From: Bacillus sp. SLBN-46
GTDB taxonomy: Bacteria; Bacillota; Bacilli; Bacillales; Cytobacillaceae
Length of the DNA: 64,000 nt
Assembly (NCBI RefSeq): GCF_031453555.1
Contig: NZ_JAVIZM010000001.1
Coordinates: forward strand, 874,001 to 938,000
Reading direction: 5' to 3'
This document shows, in pieces, positions 1 through 7,496 of this stretch. The position numbers and the translations under genes are program-made. The first letter of the stretch is position 1. Each line of letters begins with the position of its first letter. Below the pieces are notes generated by a model. The model was not told the DNA's origin. It saw nothing but the letters and a program-made list of their open reading frames with translations, and did no database searches.

Positions 1-2
1 TT

Positions 3-254
3 GATGATGTGTTTTGCAATCACGCAGGATATCTGAGCAATGGGCGTACAGCGCTAAAGAGAAAGCTGGAATATCTGTTGAATCTGCAAGGAACTATTTT
101 AAAGCTTCATGATGAAGGAAAGAATCCAGACGAGATTAATGATACTTTGTTTCCAAAAAGATACCCTATTATGTCTTTTTCCTCGGGAGAATGGGACTCC
201 GTCCATATTGTCCATTCCATTATTAAACAAAAAGATAAAACACTAATCTCATAA
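3..254 (+). CDS. MBL-fold metallo-hydrolase, C-terminal fragment
   Basis: The frame is open from the left edge, reading DDVFCNHAGYLSNG, to a stop at 252-254, so only the last roughly 84 residues of a longer protein are visible. The tail, with a helical segment (KRKLEYLLNLQGTILKLH), LFPKRYPI and a final FSSGEWDSVHIVHSI, resembles the C-terminus of metallo-beta-lactamase-fold hydrolases of Bacillus that follow the HxHxDH metal site. That site itself lies outside the window, so the family call is from memory of the tail only. An internal GTG at 9 is not a credible start. The next gene begins 21 bases downstream on the same strand. Confidence 0.55.
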   Translation, partial: DDVFCNHAGYLSNGRTALKRKLEYLLNLQGTILKLHDEGKNPDEINDTLFPKRYPIMSFSSGEWDSVHIVHSIIKQKDKTLIS

Positions 255-275
255 TGTTAATCCAAAATTAAAAGG

Positions 276-1094
276 GTGATTGGTATAAGTATTTTAGTCG
301 GCCACCATACGGTAACATCAATTGTAAACCAACTTCGTAGTGCGGGGTGTGTTTTTGCAGAAGATGAGACTCAGTTACTTGTTTCAGAGGCACAATCTTT
401 AGAGGACCTCATAAAAAAAGTCGAAATGCGAGTCGATGGATTACCACTTGAGCACGTAATTGGATGGGCACCGTTCTGTGGTCTTCAGATAGAAGTGGAG
501 CGAGGCGTTTTTGTTCCTCGGAAACGTACAGAATTTCTTGTTCGTCAGGCGGAAGAACTAGCTTGTTCTGGTGATCTCGTCGTTGACCTCTGTTGTGGTT
601 CAGGAGCTATCGGTGCTGCTCTGGCAGCTGCTATGGGGGACATTATGTTGTATGGTTCTGACATCGACCCTATCGCCATTCCATGTGCAAGAAAAAACGT
701 ATCCAAATTCGGTGGTCATGTTTTTGAAGGTGATTTGTATGAGGCTTTACCACAATGGATGAGAGGCCGTATAAATATACTGGTTGCTAACGTACCTTAT
801 GTTCCCACTAAAGCAATAGAGCTGCTTCCATTGGAGGCTCGTCTTTATGAACCAAATTTGGCTTTGGACGGAGGGGTGGATGGGCTTAACATTTTAAGAA
901 GAGTGGTAAAAGAAGCCCCTGATTGGCTCGCTCCGGGAGGACACCTACTGATCGAGACGAGCGAAATGCAAGCATCACGAACTTTTGAGGTTTTTGCTCA
1001 ATCTGGATTGGCCACTAAAGTAGCTAGAGACGCAGAACGGGACGCTACAGTTGTTATTGGAACCAATAGTGGGGACAGTCCCCCACCGCTTTAA
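276..1094 (+). CDS. HemK/PrmC-related protein-(glutamine-N5) methyltransferase, unknown target
   Basis: A SAM-dependent methyltransferase of about 272 residues. The Rossmann motif I is VVDLCCGSGAIG (about residues 102-113), preceded by FVPRKRTE, which corresponds to the PR-R-TE signature of HemK proteins. The catalytic loop is NVPYVP (172-177) where true PrmC has NPPY; this variant is typical of the PrmC-related group of unknown substrate. The start is unclear: AAAGGGTGAT (271-280) is an excellent ribosome binding site but overlaps the GTG at 276, so translation may begin slightly downstream, possibly at a non-standard codon. The last residues (GDSPPPL) are encoded by a palindromic repeat at 1071-1114 that supplies the stop codon, implying the native C-terminus was replaced. 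Confidence 0.75.
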   Translation: MIGISILVGHHTVTSIVNQLRSAGCVFAEDETQLLVSEAQSLEDLIKKVEMRVDGLPLEHVIGWAPFCGLQIEVERGVFVPRKRTEFLVRQAEELACSGDLVVDLCCGSGAIGAALAAAMGDIMLYGSDIDPIAIPCARKNVSKFGGHVFEGDLYEALPQWMRGRINILVANVPYVPTKAIELLPLEARLYEPNLALDGGVDGLNILRRVVKEAPDWLAPGGHLLIETSEMQASRTFEVFAQSGLATKVARDAERDATVVIGTNSGDSPPPL

Positions 1095-1114
1095 AGTAGC
1101 GGGGGACTGTCCCC
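1071..1114 (+). repeat. 44-bp palindromic repeat, copy 1
   Basis: Arms GGGGACAGTCCCCC and GGGGGACTGTCCCC are exact reverse complements around a 16-base centre containing CTTTAAAG. The left arm and centre encode the end of the methyltransferase reading frame, including its TAA. Confidence 0.95.
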
Positions 1115-1183
1115 AGAATATCTATTCTATAAACAATGACATGAATATTGGCTTTTTTTCATACTATATTTGGGGGTGAAAAA

Positions 1184-1624
1184 ATGCCAAGAGTAAATTA
1201 CCGAAGTTCAGATGTTGATTTAATGGCAAGGATGATGAGAGCAGAGGCCGAAGGTGAAGGAAAACAGGGAATGTTGTATGTCGGAAATGTAATTGTGAAT
1301 CGTCTTGTAGCCAATTGTATAGACTTTAAAGGTTTAAGAACCATTAACCAAGTTATTTTTCAAGTACAAGGTGGAAATTTTTCCTTTGAGGCAGTTCAAA
1401 AAGGGAATGTATTTTATCAAAGAGCGAGAACTTCTGAAAAAAGATTAGCCAAACAGAATTTGGAATATTGGAGACAACACCCAGGGAAATATGCGCTGTG
1501 GTACTTTAATCCATATGCTCCATGCCCGCCAACCTGGTACGGTCAACCTCAGTCTGGTCAATTTAAAAATCATTGTTATTATGAACCAAAAGCTGGAACT
1601 TGTGATAGTGTTTATAAGGGTTAA
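1184..1624 (+). CDS. cwlJ: Spore cortex-lytic cell wall hydrolase CwlJ
   Basis: This 146-residue protein matches CwlJ/SleB-type Hydrolase_2 enzymes, which cleave cortex peptidoglycan during spore germination. Recognisable CwlJ segments are VDLMARMMRAEAEGEGKQGM (10-29 region, with the conserved glutamates), VGNVIVNRL, DFKGLRTI, YQRAR, LWYFNP, CPPTWYGQP and HCYYEP. The start at 1184 follows GGGGGTGAAAA; an upstream in-frame ATG at 1148 lacks a ribosome binding site. There is no signal peptide, as in B. subtilis CwlJ, which sits in the coat. A CATACTAT element at 1160-1167 resembles the -10 of sporulation sigma factors (SigE/SigG type), but I see no convincing -35, so this is only suggestive. 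A strong terminator follows at once. Confidence 0.92.
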   Translation: MPRVNYRSSDVDLMARMMRAEAEGEGKQGMLYVGNVIVNRLVANCIDFKGLRTINQVIFQVQGGNFSFEAVQKGNVFYQRARTSEKRLAKQNLEYWRQHPGKYALWYFNPYAPCPPTWYGQPQSGQFKNHCYYEPKAGTCDSVYKG

Positions 1625-1649
1625 GCTTACTCTTTGAGTAAGCTTTTTT
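1623..1649 (+). terminator. Intrinsic terminator of cwlJ
   Basis: AAGCTTACTC (1623-1632), a TTT loop and GAGTAAGCTT (1636-1645) form a perfect 10-bp stem followed by a T run. The stem overlaps the cwlJ stop codon. Confidence 0.92.
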
Positions 1650-1701
1650 ACATATTTAAAATGTTTACACTGAAACAAACTTGTTATTAAAGAAGAAAAT
1701 A

Positions 1702-1724
1702 AAAAACCACTCTGTGTGGTTTTA
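1702..1724 (-). terminator. Terminator of the 52-aa gene
   Basis: AAAACCAC...GTGGTTTT hairpin with A/T tracts on both sides. It lies directly after the stop of the minus-strand small gene and could also act on plus-strand transcripts. Confidence 0.75.
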
Positions 1725-1883
1725 TTAATCGCGCATGGATCCTGCTTCTCGGGAAGTCATTGCCCCTTGTCCTTGGCTAACATCTTTTTGAATGTCTCCT
1801 TTTACTTCTTGTGCATCCGTTCCTGCAAAGTTTGGTTTCATAATAGAACCCAAACCTTCTTTAGGTTGTTGATCCCGTTGCAT
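1725..1883 (-). CDS. Small hydrophilic protein, 52 aa, unknown function
   Basis: A short gene with an excellent ribosome binding site (AAGGAGGGCTTGT before ATG) and its own terminator. The product begins MQRDQQPKEGLGSIMKP and ends SREAGSMRD; it is charged and Gln/Gly-rich, has no membrane segment, and is probably soluble or disordered. I do not recognise a family. Its place next to cwlJ, transcribed convergently, would fit a small spore protein, but nothing in the sequence proves that. It is too short for usual ORF cut-offs. Confidence 0.7.
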   Translation of the reverse strand: MQRDQQPKEGLGSIMKPNFAGTDAQEVKGDIQKDVSQGQGAMTSREAGSMRD

Positions 1884-2083
1884 ACAAGCCCTCCTTACTT
1901 GATTGTTTACCTATCTTACTATTTACATAAAACACTCGGGTTATCCCATGGCGTCGCCGCAGCTATGAGCTGACTAGAAAGAAATTAGAGGTAAAATGAC
2001 TTTCATTCGAGAACTTTTACTATGGAATCTTTTAGACCGCCTAAAGTTGACGGTCTATTTATTTAGGTGGAAATTCAGAAACT

Positions 2084-2110
2084 TGTAACCTTTTCTTAGC
2101 CTCAAACGAT
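2084..2110 (+). promoter_or_regulatory. ECF-type promoter, probable autoregulation
   Basis: TGTAACC (2084-2090), a 16-bp spacer starting TTTTCTTAG, and CGAT (2107-2110) match the AAC-N16-CGW pattern of Bacillus ECF sigma promoters. It lies about 35 bases before the sigma gene. The spacer start is shared with the promoter at 33401. Confidence 0.65.
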
Positions 2111-2144
2111 TTATATATGAAAACCAAAAAGAGGGGGGAACGAT

Positions 2145-2684
2145 TTGTTTGATCATGAAAAATTGGAGGAGAAGATTGAAAATATTTACCGTCATCATTA
2201 TTTGGATGTATATAGATTCCTTGTATGTTTTTCAGGTAATCAAAACGACGCAGAGGATTTAACCCAAGAAGTGTTTATTCGGGTACTAAATAGTTTTACT
2301 AACAAAAACAGTATTAGTAACGTAAAGACCTGGACTTTTACGATCGCGAAGCGTGTTGCGATTGATCATTATCGTAAAAAGAGATTTTCTTCTCTATTCA
2401 TGGATGGATTTTTCAAGCAAATCGCATCGTCCGAAAAAGAACCAAATGAATTGGTTGAACAAAACGAAATGAAGAGGCTTGTTCACCTAGCCATTTCCAA
2501 GTTGAAACCAAACTTTAGGGCAGTAGTCATACTAAGAGGTATAAACGAGTTTTCGATAAAAGAGACGTCTGAAATCCTTCAATGTAGTGAATCAAAGGTT
2601 AAGGTGGATTATCACCGAGCCTTAAAAGAACTAAAAAAGAGATTACACATGGATGTTGAGGAGGTTATCGGGAATGCAAACTGA
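2145..2684 (+). CDS. ECF-family RNA polymerase sigma factor
   Basis: A 179-residue sigma-70 family protein of the extracytoplasmic-function type. Region 2 contains NDAEDLTQEVFIRVLNSF and the -10-recognition helices; region 4 contains FSIKETSEILQCSESKVKVD, a helix-turn-helix for the -35. Translation starts at TTG 2145 after GAGGGGGGAACGA. The 3' end overlaps by 11 bases the start of a membrane-anchored SpoIIP-like protein, so the two are translationally coupled, the usual arrangement of a sigma factor with its anti-sigma factor. An ECF-like promoter upstream suggests positive autoregulation. The inducing signal is unknown. Confidence 0.88.
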   Translation: MFDHEKLEEKIENIYRHHYLDVYRFLVCFSGNQNDAEDLTQEVFIRVLNSFTNKNSISNVKTWTFTIAKRVAIDHYRKKRFSSLFMDGFFKQIASSEKEPNELVEQNEMKRLVHLAISKLKPNFRAVVILRGINEFSIKETSEILQCSESKVKVDYHRALKELKKRLHMDVEEVIGNAN

Positions 2685-3588
2685 AAAGGAATTGTTTGAC
2701 TTAATGAAAGAGGCCTATCCACTCCAACCAAGAGAGGAATTTGTATCAGATACTTCTAATAAACTTAGACAAAAAGCAAGGAAGCTAAATAGAAACAGAA
2801 GAATGAAGCAGTTTTCTCTTGCTTCAACCAGTATTGCACTATGTGTCATAGCTATTTCGTGGTTTTTCTTTTATGGCGGAAAAGATGTCATTTCCAGCAA
2901 TCATAACACCCTTCAAGAAAGAAACTCCGCAACAAGTGTAAAGAACCAAGACCCTTTGGTTTATATTTATCAATCACACGATAAAGAGTCATTTTTCGCA
3001 GAATTAAATACGAAAGTGCCTGCAGACCAAGCATTTCATGATACCAAGAATATTACATTAGTTGGTGAGAGATTGAGCCAATCATTAAAAAAAGCAGGTA
3101 TTCCAGCCATCCATGATGAGACTCAAGTCATGCAAATTTTAAAAGAAGGAAACTTACCCTTCAATGAATCGTATAAAGTCTCGAGAGAGCCACTGAAAGA
3201 TGCGATAGAGAAAAATAAGTCTATAAAAATGGTGTTCGATCTACACAGAGATTCACAGAAAAGAAGTGTTACTACTAGTAAAATAGACGGGATCGAGTAC
3301 GCTAAGATCGCATTTATTGTTTCTGGTTCAAGCAGCAATTACGAAGAAAATGTAAAGTTTGCTACACTCCTTCATAATAAAATACAAAAGGAGTACCCGA
3401 ATAGTTTATCTAGAGGAGTGCTCGTGAAAAACAATCCACCAAACCAAAATACCTATAATCAAGATTTTTTGGATCACTCAGTTTTGGTAGAGATTGGTGG
3501 AGTGGAAAACACGTTGGAGGAAGAATATAGAACGGCAGATATCCTTGCAGATATGATAAAAGAAATTCTATCGGACCAAACCAAATAA
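2674..3588 (+). CDS. Membrane-anchored SpoIIP-domain amidase, possible anti-sigma partner
   Basis: The start at 2674 has GAGGAGG nine bases upstream; 304 residues. The first 45 residues are cytosolic and basic (KARKLNRNRRMKQ), followed by one transmembrane helix (about 47-67) and an extracellular SpoIIP domain. SpoIIP hydrolyses peptidoglycan (amidase and endopeptidase) during engulfment. The expected metal and catalytic positions are present: YIYQSHDKES (His about 102), VGERLSQSL, DLHRDS (His about 191) and LVEIGGVENTLEEEYRTAD (Glu about 283). The coupling with an ECF sigma factor and the cytosolic N-terminus suggest a ZAS-like anti-sigma role fused to a wall-sensing or wall-cutting domain; that is inference. 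It is a paralogue of, not the same as, the sporulation spoIIP gene, which normally follows gpr. Confidence 0.82.
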   Translation: MQTEKELFDLMKEAYPLQPREEFVSDTSNKLRQKARKLNRNRRMKQFSLASTSIALCVIAISWFFFYGGKDVISSNHNTLQERNSATSVKNQDPLVYIYQSHDKESFFAELNTKVPADQAFHDTKNITLVGERLSQSLKKAGIPAIHDETQVMQILKEGNLPFNESYKVSREPLKDAIEKNKSIKMVFDLHRDSQKRSVTTSKIDGIEYAKIAFIVSGSSSNYEENVKFATLLHNKIQKEYPNSLSRGVLVKNNPPNQNTYNQDFLDHSVLVEIGGVENTLEEEYRTADILADMIKEILSDQTK

Positions 3589-3610
3589 AATCATAAAGTC
3601 ATTGTGTTTA

Positions 3611-3640
3611 AAAGAGGGTGCTGCGGCACCTTTATTTTTT
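3611..3640 (+). terminator. Terminator after the sigma/SpoIIP-like pair
   Basis: GGTGC, loop TGCG, GCACC, flanked by AAAG/CTTT and followed by a T-rich run. Confidence 0.8.
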
Positions 3641-3867
3641 TACAAATTGAAGGTAGCGGGAAGGAGTTATATTCAGTCCTCACGGTATCCGCTGCAACAA
3701 TACATCACAGAAGTCGTTCAGAAAGATTAAACCGGAATCCAGGAAGAAATAACTTCCTAAAAATGAAGGAGAAATAGTATAGAAACCCAAGAAAAACCGC
3801 CAGTGACTTGGAAGTTAACGAGTTTTTCCTTATTTACACGCCATCACGAATTATTCTAAGGCTATAT

Positions 3868-4056
3868 TCATCTTGTTATGTAATTAACTATAACAAAAGA
3901 GCTGATACAGCCAATACCTATAAGAAAAAAAATAAACGGTAAATCACGGTCAGATGACTTTTTAAATATAACGACCGATAAGACAAACGAAATAACGGTA
4001 CCAATAAGTAAAATTCTATTTACCCACATAAGTAAAATACTATCTAACCACTGCAA
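3868..4056 (-). CDS. Small membrane protein, two predicted TM helices
   Basis: A 62-residue product with two hydrophobic stretches (about residues 13-29 and 40-57) separated by a short charged loop, KKSSDRDLP. Translation likely starts at TTG (complement of 4054-4056) with GAAGGAG eight to nine bases upstream. No family is recognised. It stands alone between the SpoIIP-like gene and a long non-coding stretch, and codon use looks coding. Confidence 0.55.
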   Translation of the reverse strand: MQWLDSILLMWVNRILLIGTVISFVLSVVIFKKSSDRDLPFIFFLIGIGCISSFVIVNYITR

Positions 4057-4215
4057 AAAAACGTCTCCTTCTTTTGATTAGGATAAGTTATGGCTTACTA
4101 ACTACATTATAAAAGCAATTTTTTAAGCTCTTATGAATTTTATGTAAACGTTTTTTAAGTTTTACGCCTATGCGTGAAGTCAATTAGTACAAGAAGAAAA
4201 TGTCAAATTCATTAA

Positions 4216-4231
4216 GTGGGGGACTGTCACC
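4216..4231 (+). repeat. Right-arm remnant of the 44-bp palindrome
   Basis: GTGGGGGACTGTCACC followed by G and a T run resembles the right half of the palindromic family with one substitution. No left arm is present. Confidence 0.6.
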
Positions 4232-4381
4232 GTTTTTTTGAACTTTTTCATCCTTCGACAATCTTTTTGGCACATATTTTGCAGAATAGTAGGGGGAACC
4301 TGCTAGATCCTACGACAAATTTTGGAGAATGATTCGGGATGGAAAGCTGTAATATAGAGGTTTCTAGCATTTTTAACCAAT

Positions 4382-4407
4382 CGTTTGAATAGTATAGCAC
4401 ATAGGGA
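4382..4407 (+). repeat. 26-bp dispersed repeat, copy A
   Basis: Core AGTATAGCACATAGGGA preceded by CGTTTGAAT. A near-identical copy occurs at 19182-19207 (one difference in 26). It contains GTTTRA and GGGA(A/T)T separated by 15 bases, loosely like a SigB-type promoter, but no plus-strand gene follows here. Confidence 0.6.
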
Positions 4408-4614
4408 ATAGTGGCGAGTTTTGTCTATTCTCTTATTAGGAAGTTTGGTCGGAGAAGGAGCAAGTAAGTTGAATAAGAAGTGAGTTTCAAAATGGAACGT
4501 TTTGGGATTTGATTCGTATATACACTCGATTTTTATACCCCTCTATTAATAAAAGAAGGGATTGATCAGCTAGTTTCGTGGAGTTTTATAATTTTGAGTA
4601 AGATATCGTGGAAA

Positions 4615-4707
4615 ATTCTATATATTGATAGAGTAATTCTACAAAATTTTAATTAATTCTACAAAGTCGAGAGGGAATTCTACAATAGTTGGAAATAAAT
4701 TTCCAAT
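4615..4707 (+). repeat. Helically phased ATTCTACAAA array A
   Basis: ATTCTA-type motifs begin at 4615 (variant ATTCTATAT), 4636, 4656 and 4677, a spacing of 21-20-21 bp. The array ends with GGAAATAAATTTCCAAT. The bases to its left (TTTCGTGGA...TTTTATA) are also similar to those left of array B1 at 12.2 kb. The rest of the gene-free stretch 4057-4724 holds the palindrome remnant and the 26-bp repeat; I see no gene in it. Confidence 0.8.
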
Positions 4708-4724
4708 TTTAAAACCGATGAAAC

Positions 4725-5039
4725 TTAAACCTCTTTCCCGTTTTCTATATAGATTGTGTTTTGTAATCCAGTTTGGTTTACCAGATATTCAAATACATTT
4801 TTTGCTGCGCTTCTGATCATCACACTTAGACTTAGGTTGTCAAACACGCGTGCATAGCAGCGGATTATCAACGTATCATTTTCTCTTAACAAATGATAAT
4901 AGACGGATTCTTTTTGTAATTTAGAAAAACAGTGGATAAATAGATATTCATCTGTTGGTTCTATTCCTTTTATCATAAAATTTTTTTGAATTATTCGTTG
5001 TATTTCCTCAATTTGTTTCTTTGATAATTCTATTCTCAT
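4725..5039 (-). CDS. Hypothetical protein, about 104 aa
   Basis: The reading frame extends to an ATG at 5075 (116 aa), but a TATAAT -10 with a GTGACA-like -35 lies directly upstream of that codon, which would put the transcription start near it. The second ATG at 5039, preceded by GGTGAAGC, is therefore preferred and gives MRIELSKKQIEEIQRIIQ. The product is mixed alpha/beta, without signal peptide or membrane helix, and I recognise no family. It is a single-gene unit. Confidence 0.6.
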   Translation of the reverse strand: MRIELSKKQIEEIQRIIQKNFMIKGIEPTDEYLFIHCFSKLQKESVYYHLLRENDTLIIRCYARVFDNLSLSVMIRSAAKNVFEYLVNQTGLQNTIYIENGKEV

Positions 5040-5325
5040 ACCAGCTTCACCATCTTTTTTATGATCGTATTCCATCCATGTTCATTATACGAAAGTTCAA
5101 GGTCGCCTGTCACAAAGCGCAATCGGATTTATTAAAGTAAGTAACAGGCGGGGATTCAATAAGGTTTTGAAAGAACATAGCTTAACAAACGTGTCAGCTT
5201 GTTAAAATCGAACGATGCTCCTTCTTGCAATACGGGTGGTAAATCATATGTCGCTAAATGAGTGTGTTCATTTCAACGATAAAAAAGCCGACCTCCACAC
5301 TTGGAAAATCGACTCTTCATTCTCA

Positions 5326-5721
5326 TTATAATTTAGTATACCATTCGTCTTCGACGGGTTCTAACCAATCCGTTGGTCCTGGGGTTAGGGCTAAATGGAC
5401 AAACCAACTGTCTTTTGTCGCACCATGCCAGTGTTTCACATTTGGCGGAATATTGACTACATCTCCCGTCTTCAATAATTGAGCTGGTTTTCCTTCCTCT
5501 TGATACCAACCCTCACCGCCAGTCACTAACAGAACTTGGCCAGCATGATGAGAGTGCCAGTTATTGCGCGCTCCTGGTGCAAAGGTTACATTCCCAATGG
5601 CTGTGTTTAGTGGTGTTGGATCGGTAAACACCATTTGTAAGTAGGCATCACCAATAAAGTTGGTGTCTACTTTTTGTCCCAATGGAAAGATTGTACTATT
5701 TTTTAATTGTTCATTTTTCAT
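5326..5721 (-). CDS. Cupin-domain protein
   Basis: A 131-residue single-domain cupin. Motif 1 is NNWHSHHAGQVLLVTGGEGW (His-x-His present, the usual Glu replaced by Gln), and motif 2 is GDVVNIPPNVKHWHGA with the third histidine. Such small cupins bind a divalent metal and are often found beside carboxymuconolactone-decarboxylase-like proteins, as here. It is the last gene of a three-gene minus-strand operon with an SDR and a tandem CMD protein, 33 bases after the SDR stop. The true reaction is unknown; quinone or aromatic-lactone chemistry is a guess from the neighbours. Confidence 0.85.
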   Translation of the reverse strand: MKNEQLKNSTIFPLGQKVDTNFIGDAYLQMVFTDPTPLNTAIGNVTFAPGARNNWHSHHAGQVLLVTGGEGWYQEEGKPAQLLKTGDVVNIPPNVKHWHGATKDSWFVHLALTPGPTDWLEPVEDEWYTKL

Positions 5722-5754
5722 TAAAAAATCCCTACTTTCTTCAATTCTTACTTA

Positions 5755-6501
5755 TTAACCGACTTGAATTGTTGGGCGAATAATCATTTCATTAATCGCT
5801 ACATCCGATGGTTGCTCAATGGCAAAGGAAATAGCACGAGCAATGCTGTCCGCATCAATGGCTATTTTATAAAATTCATCTAAGCCTGCTTTTGATTCTG
5901 GATCGGTGACCGTTTCTAATAATTCGCTGTTAACAGCCCCTGGAGAAACATTTGTTACACGGATATTCGTGCCGCTCATTGCTTCTTCTTGACGTAAACC
6001 TTCTGAGATTGCTCGTACTGCATGTTTAGTTCCACAATAAACTGTTCCACCTGGGTAGATGTTATGGCCAGCAACAGAGGAAAGGTTAATGATATGACCT
6101 GATTTACGTTCTCTCATAGATGGAAGAACGGCAGCGATGGCATACAGAACACCTTTAATATTGACATCAATCATCTGATCCCATTCCTCAATTTTCTTTT
6201 TAAAAAGAAAAGCTTGGGGCATTAATCCAGCATTATTAACTAAAACGTCGATTTTTCCAAACTTTTTAAGAGCATAGGCAGCGAGTTCTTCCATTTGTTC
6301 ATGAGAAGTTACATCTGTCACTTTGTATGTAGCTTGCCCGCCATCCGTTTTAATCTCATCTTGCAATTTCTTTAATCGGTCCTCACGACGGGCGGCTAGC
6401 ACCAATTTCGCTCCTTTAGATGCTAGTTCTTTTGCAGTAGCTTCGCCGATCCCACTAGAAGCCCCCGTAATAATAACCACTTGGTCTTGAATAGTAGACA
6501 T
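5755..6501 (-). CDS. Short-chain dehydrogenase/reductase
   Basis: A classical SDR of 248 residues. The nucleotide-binding motif is TGASSGIG (about 12-19), the structural motif NNAG (about 89-92), and the catalytic residues are Ser of NLSSVAG, Tyr of VYCGTK and the following Lys (about 155/159). ATG 6501 is preferred over the TTG two codons upstream because AGGGTGATTGATT precedes it. It probably uses NADP(H) to reduce a carbonyl; the substrate cannot be read from the sequence. It sits between the CMD and cupin genes in one transcription unit opposite a TetR gene. Confidence 0.88.
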   Translation of the reverse strand: MSTIQDQVVIITGASSGIGEATAKELASKGAKLVLAARREDRLKKLQDEIKTDGGQATYKVTDVTSHEQMEELAAYALKKFGKIDVLVNNAGLMPQAFLFKKKIEEWDQMIDVNIKGVLYAIAAVLPSMRERKSGHIINLSSVAGHNIYPGGTVYCGTKHAVRAISEGLRQEEAMSGTNIRVTNVSPGAVNSELLETVTDPESKAGLDEFYKIAIDADSIARAISFAIEQPSDVAINEMIIRPTIQVG

Positions 6502-6517
6502 AATCAATCACCCTTTC

Positions 6518-7273
6518 TTAATTTTCAGGAATCATTTCATTAATGCAATTTAGTGCGTTTAGTGTTCTAGGAAATCCTATATATGGAAGGCAGTGGGTGA
6601 GGGCGGTAATCAATGTTTCCTTGTCATTGCCCACATTTTTGTTACCCTGCACATGTGCCTTCACTTGACCCTCAGCACCTCCGAGCGCACTGATGATGCA
6701 GAGCGTTAACAACTCTCGTGTTTTCAAATCAAGTCCGCTACGGGTGTAGAAATCTCCGAAGCAAAAAGCGGAAAGATATTCCTGCATATGTTTTTGGTTT
6801 GCCGGAGCACTCTCCTGCATATTTTTTATCATATCTCCGAAAATCTCGACTTGTACGGAAATGCCTTTTTGAAAACGATTATCTTCATCTACAGTCCTTT
6901 GACTTTCAATCGGTAAAGCGATATTCTTCGCTTTGAAAACCTCATTGACTTCATTGATCGCATTTAGCGTTTTGGGGAATCCAATGTACGGAGCACACTG
7001 GTAAACAGCCTCTTTGATTTCAACAGGTGTCAGTCCAACATTCAACGCGACTAGCACATGTGCCTTGAGCTGGGGCAACGTCTGATTGGTCGCAAGCACC
7101 ACAAGGGTGATTAACTCACGTGGTTTATCATCCAGATTACCTTGATAAAAAACTTCCCCAAAAACAAAGTGGCTCAGAATGTCCTGAAAATCAGGATCGG
7201 TAGCTTGTGCGGCAGTTTCTACCTCACCAAATAGCTGTTTGAACTTTGCCTTGCTCTTTTCAATACGGTCCAT
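6518..7273 (-). CDS. Tandem carboxymuconolactone-decarboxylase family protein
   Basis: The start at 7273 follows AAGGGGGTTTAGGT; 251 residues. Two CMD repeats are visible: DILSHFVFGEVFYQGNLDDK...RELITLVVLA...QCAPYIGFPKTLNA, and EYLSAFCFGDFYTRSGLDLK...RELLTLCIIS...HCLPYIGFPRTLNAL. The AhpD-type CxxC redox pair is absent, so this is not an alkylhydroperoxidase of the classical kind. It is the first gene of the operon CMD-SDR-cupin, divergent from a TetR regulator that probably controls it. Confidence 0.87.
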   Translation of the reverse strand: MDRIEKSKAKFKQLFGEVETAAQATDPDFQDILSHFVFGEVFYQGNLDDKPRELITLVVLATNQTLPQLKAHVLVALNVGLTPVEIKEAVYQCAPYIGFPKTLNAINEVNEVFKAKNIALPIESQRTVDEDNRFQKGISVQVEIFGDMIKNMQESAPANQKHMQEYLSAFCFGDFYTRSGLDLKTRELLTLCIISALGGAEGQVKAHVQGNKNVGNDKETLITALTHCLPYIGFPRTLNALNCINEMIPEN

Positions 7274-7355
7274 ACCTAAACCCCCTTCTTTGAATTTAAT
7301 TAACACATCAATTATTCCGAAGGTAGAAAAATTTTATGTGATAGCAAATCGTATG

Positions 7356-7385
7356 TTGATGCGTTATCGCACATCTGTGTATAAT
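7356..7385 (+). promoter_or_regulatory. Promoter of the TetR gene with an operator half-site
   Basis: TTGATG (7356-7361), 18-bp spacer, TATAAT (7380-7385). The spacer holds CGTTATCGCACA, which recurs in the inverted repeat at 7434-7468, so a repressor bound here would block this promoter. Confidence 0.55.
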
Positions 7386-7433
7386 ATAAAATGAAAAGAG
7401 GATGTCGGCAATAATCAAATTTCTATGTTTTGT

Positions 7434-7468
7434 ACGTTATTGCACAAGCTGATTAAAATTGTGCGATA
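7434..7468 (+). promoter_or_regulatory. Inverted-repeat operator, TetR candidate
   Basis: TTATTGCACAA (7437-7447) and TTGTGCGATA (7459-7468) are near-perfect inverted repeats. With the half-site at 7362-7373 they form three copies of a TTATYGCACA motif between the divergent TetR and CMD genes. Confidence 0.6.
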
Positions 7469-7496
7469 TTTTTTAAGAAAGTTTGGTGGCTTAACA

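Noticed and set aside
3640..3710. Short open frame ending SRYPLQQYITEVVQKD
   Set aside because: About 30 residues, no start and no recognisable family; may be chance.
4615..4707. CRISPR array
   Set aside because: Motifs are only about 10 bp with 10-11 bp between them, far too short for CRISPR repeats and spacers, and there are no cas genes.
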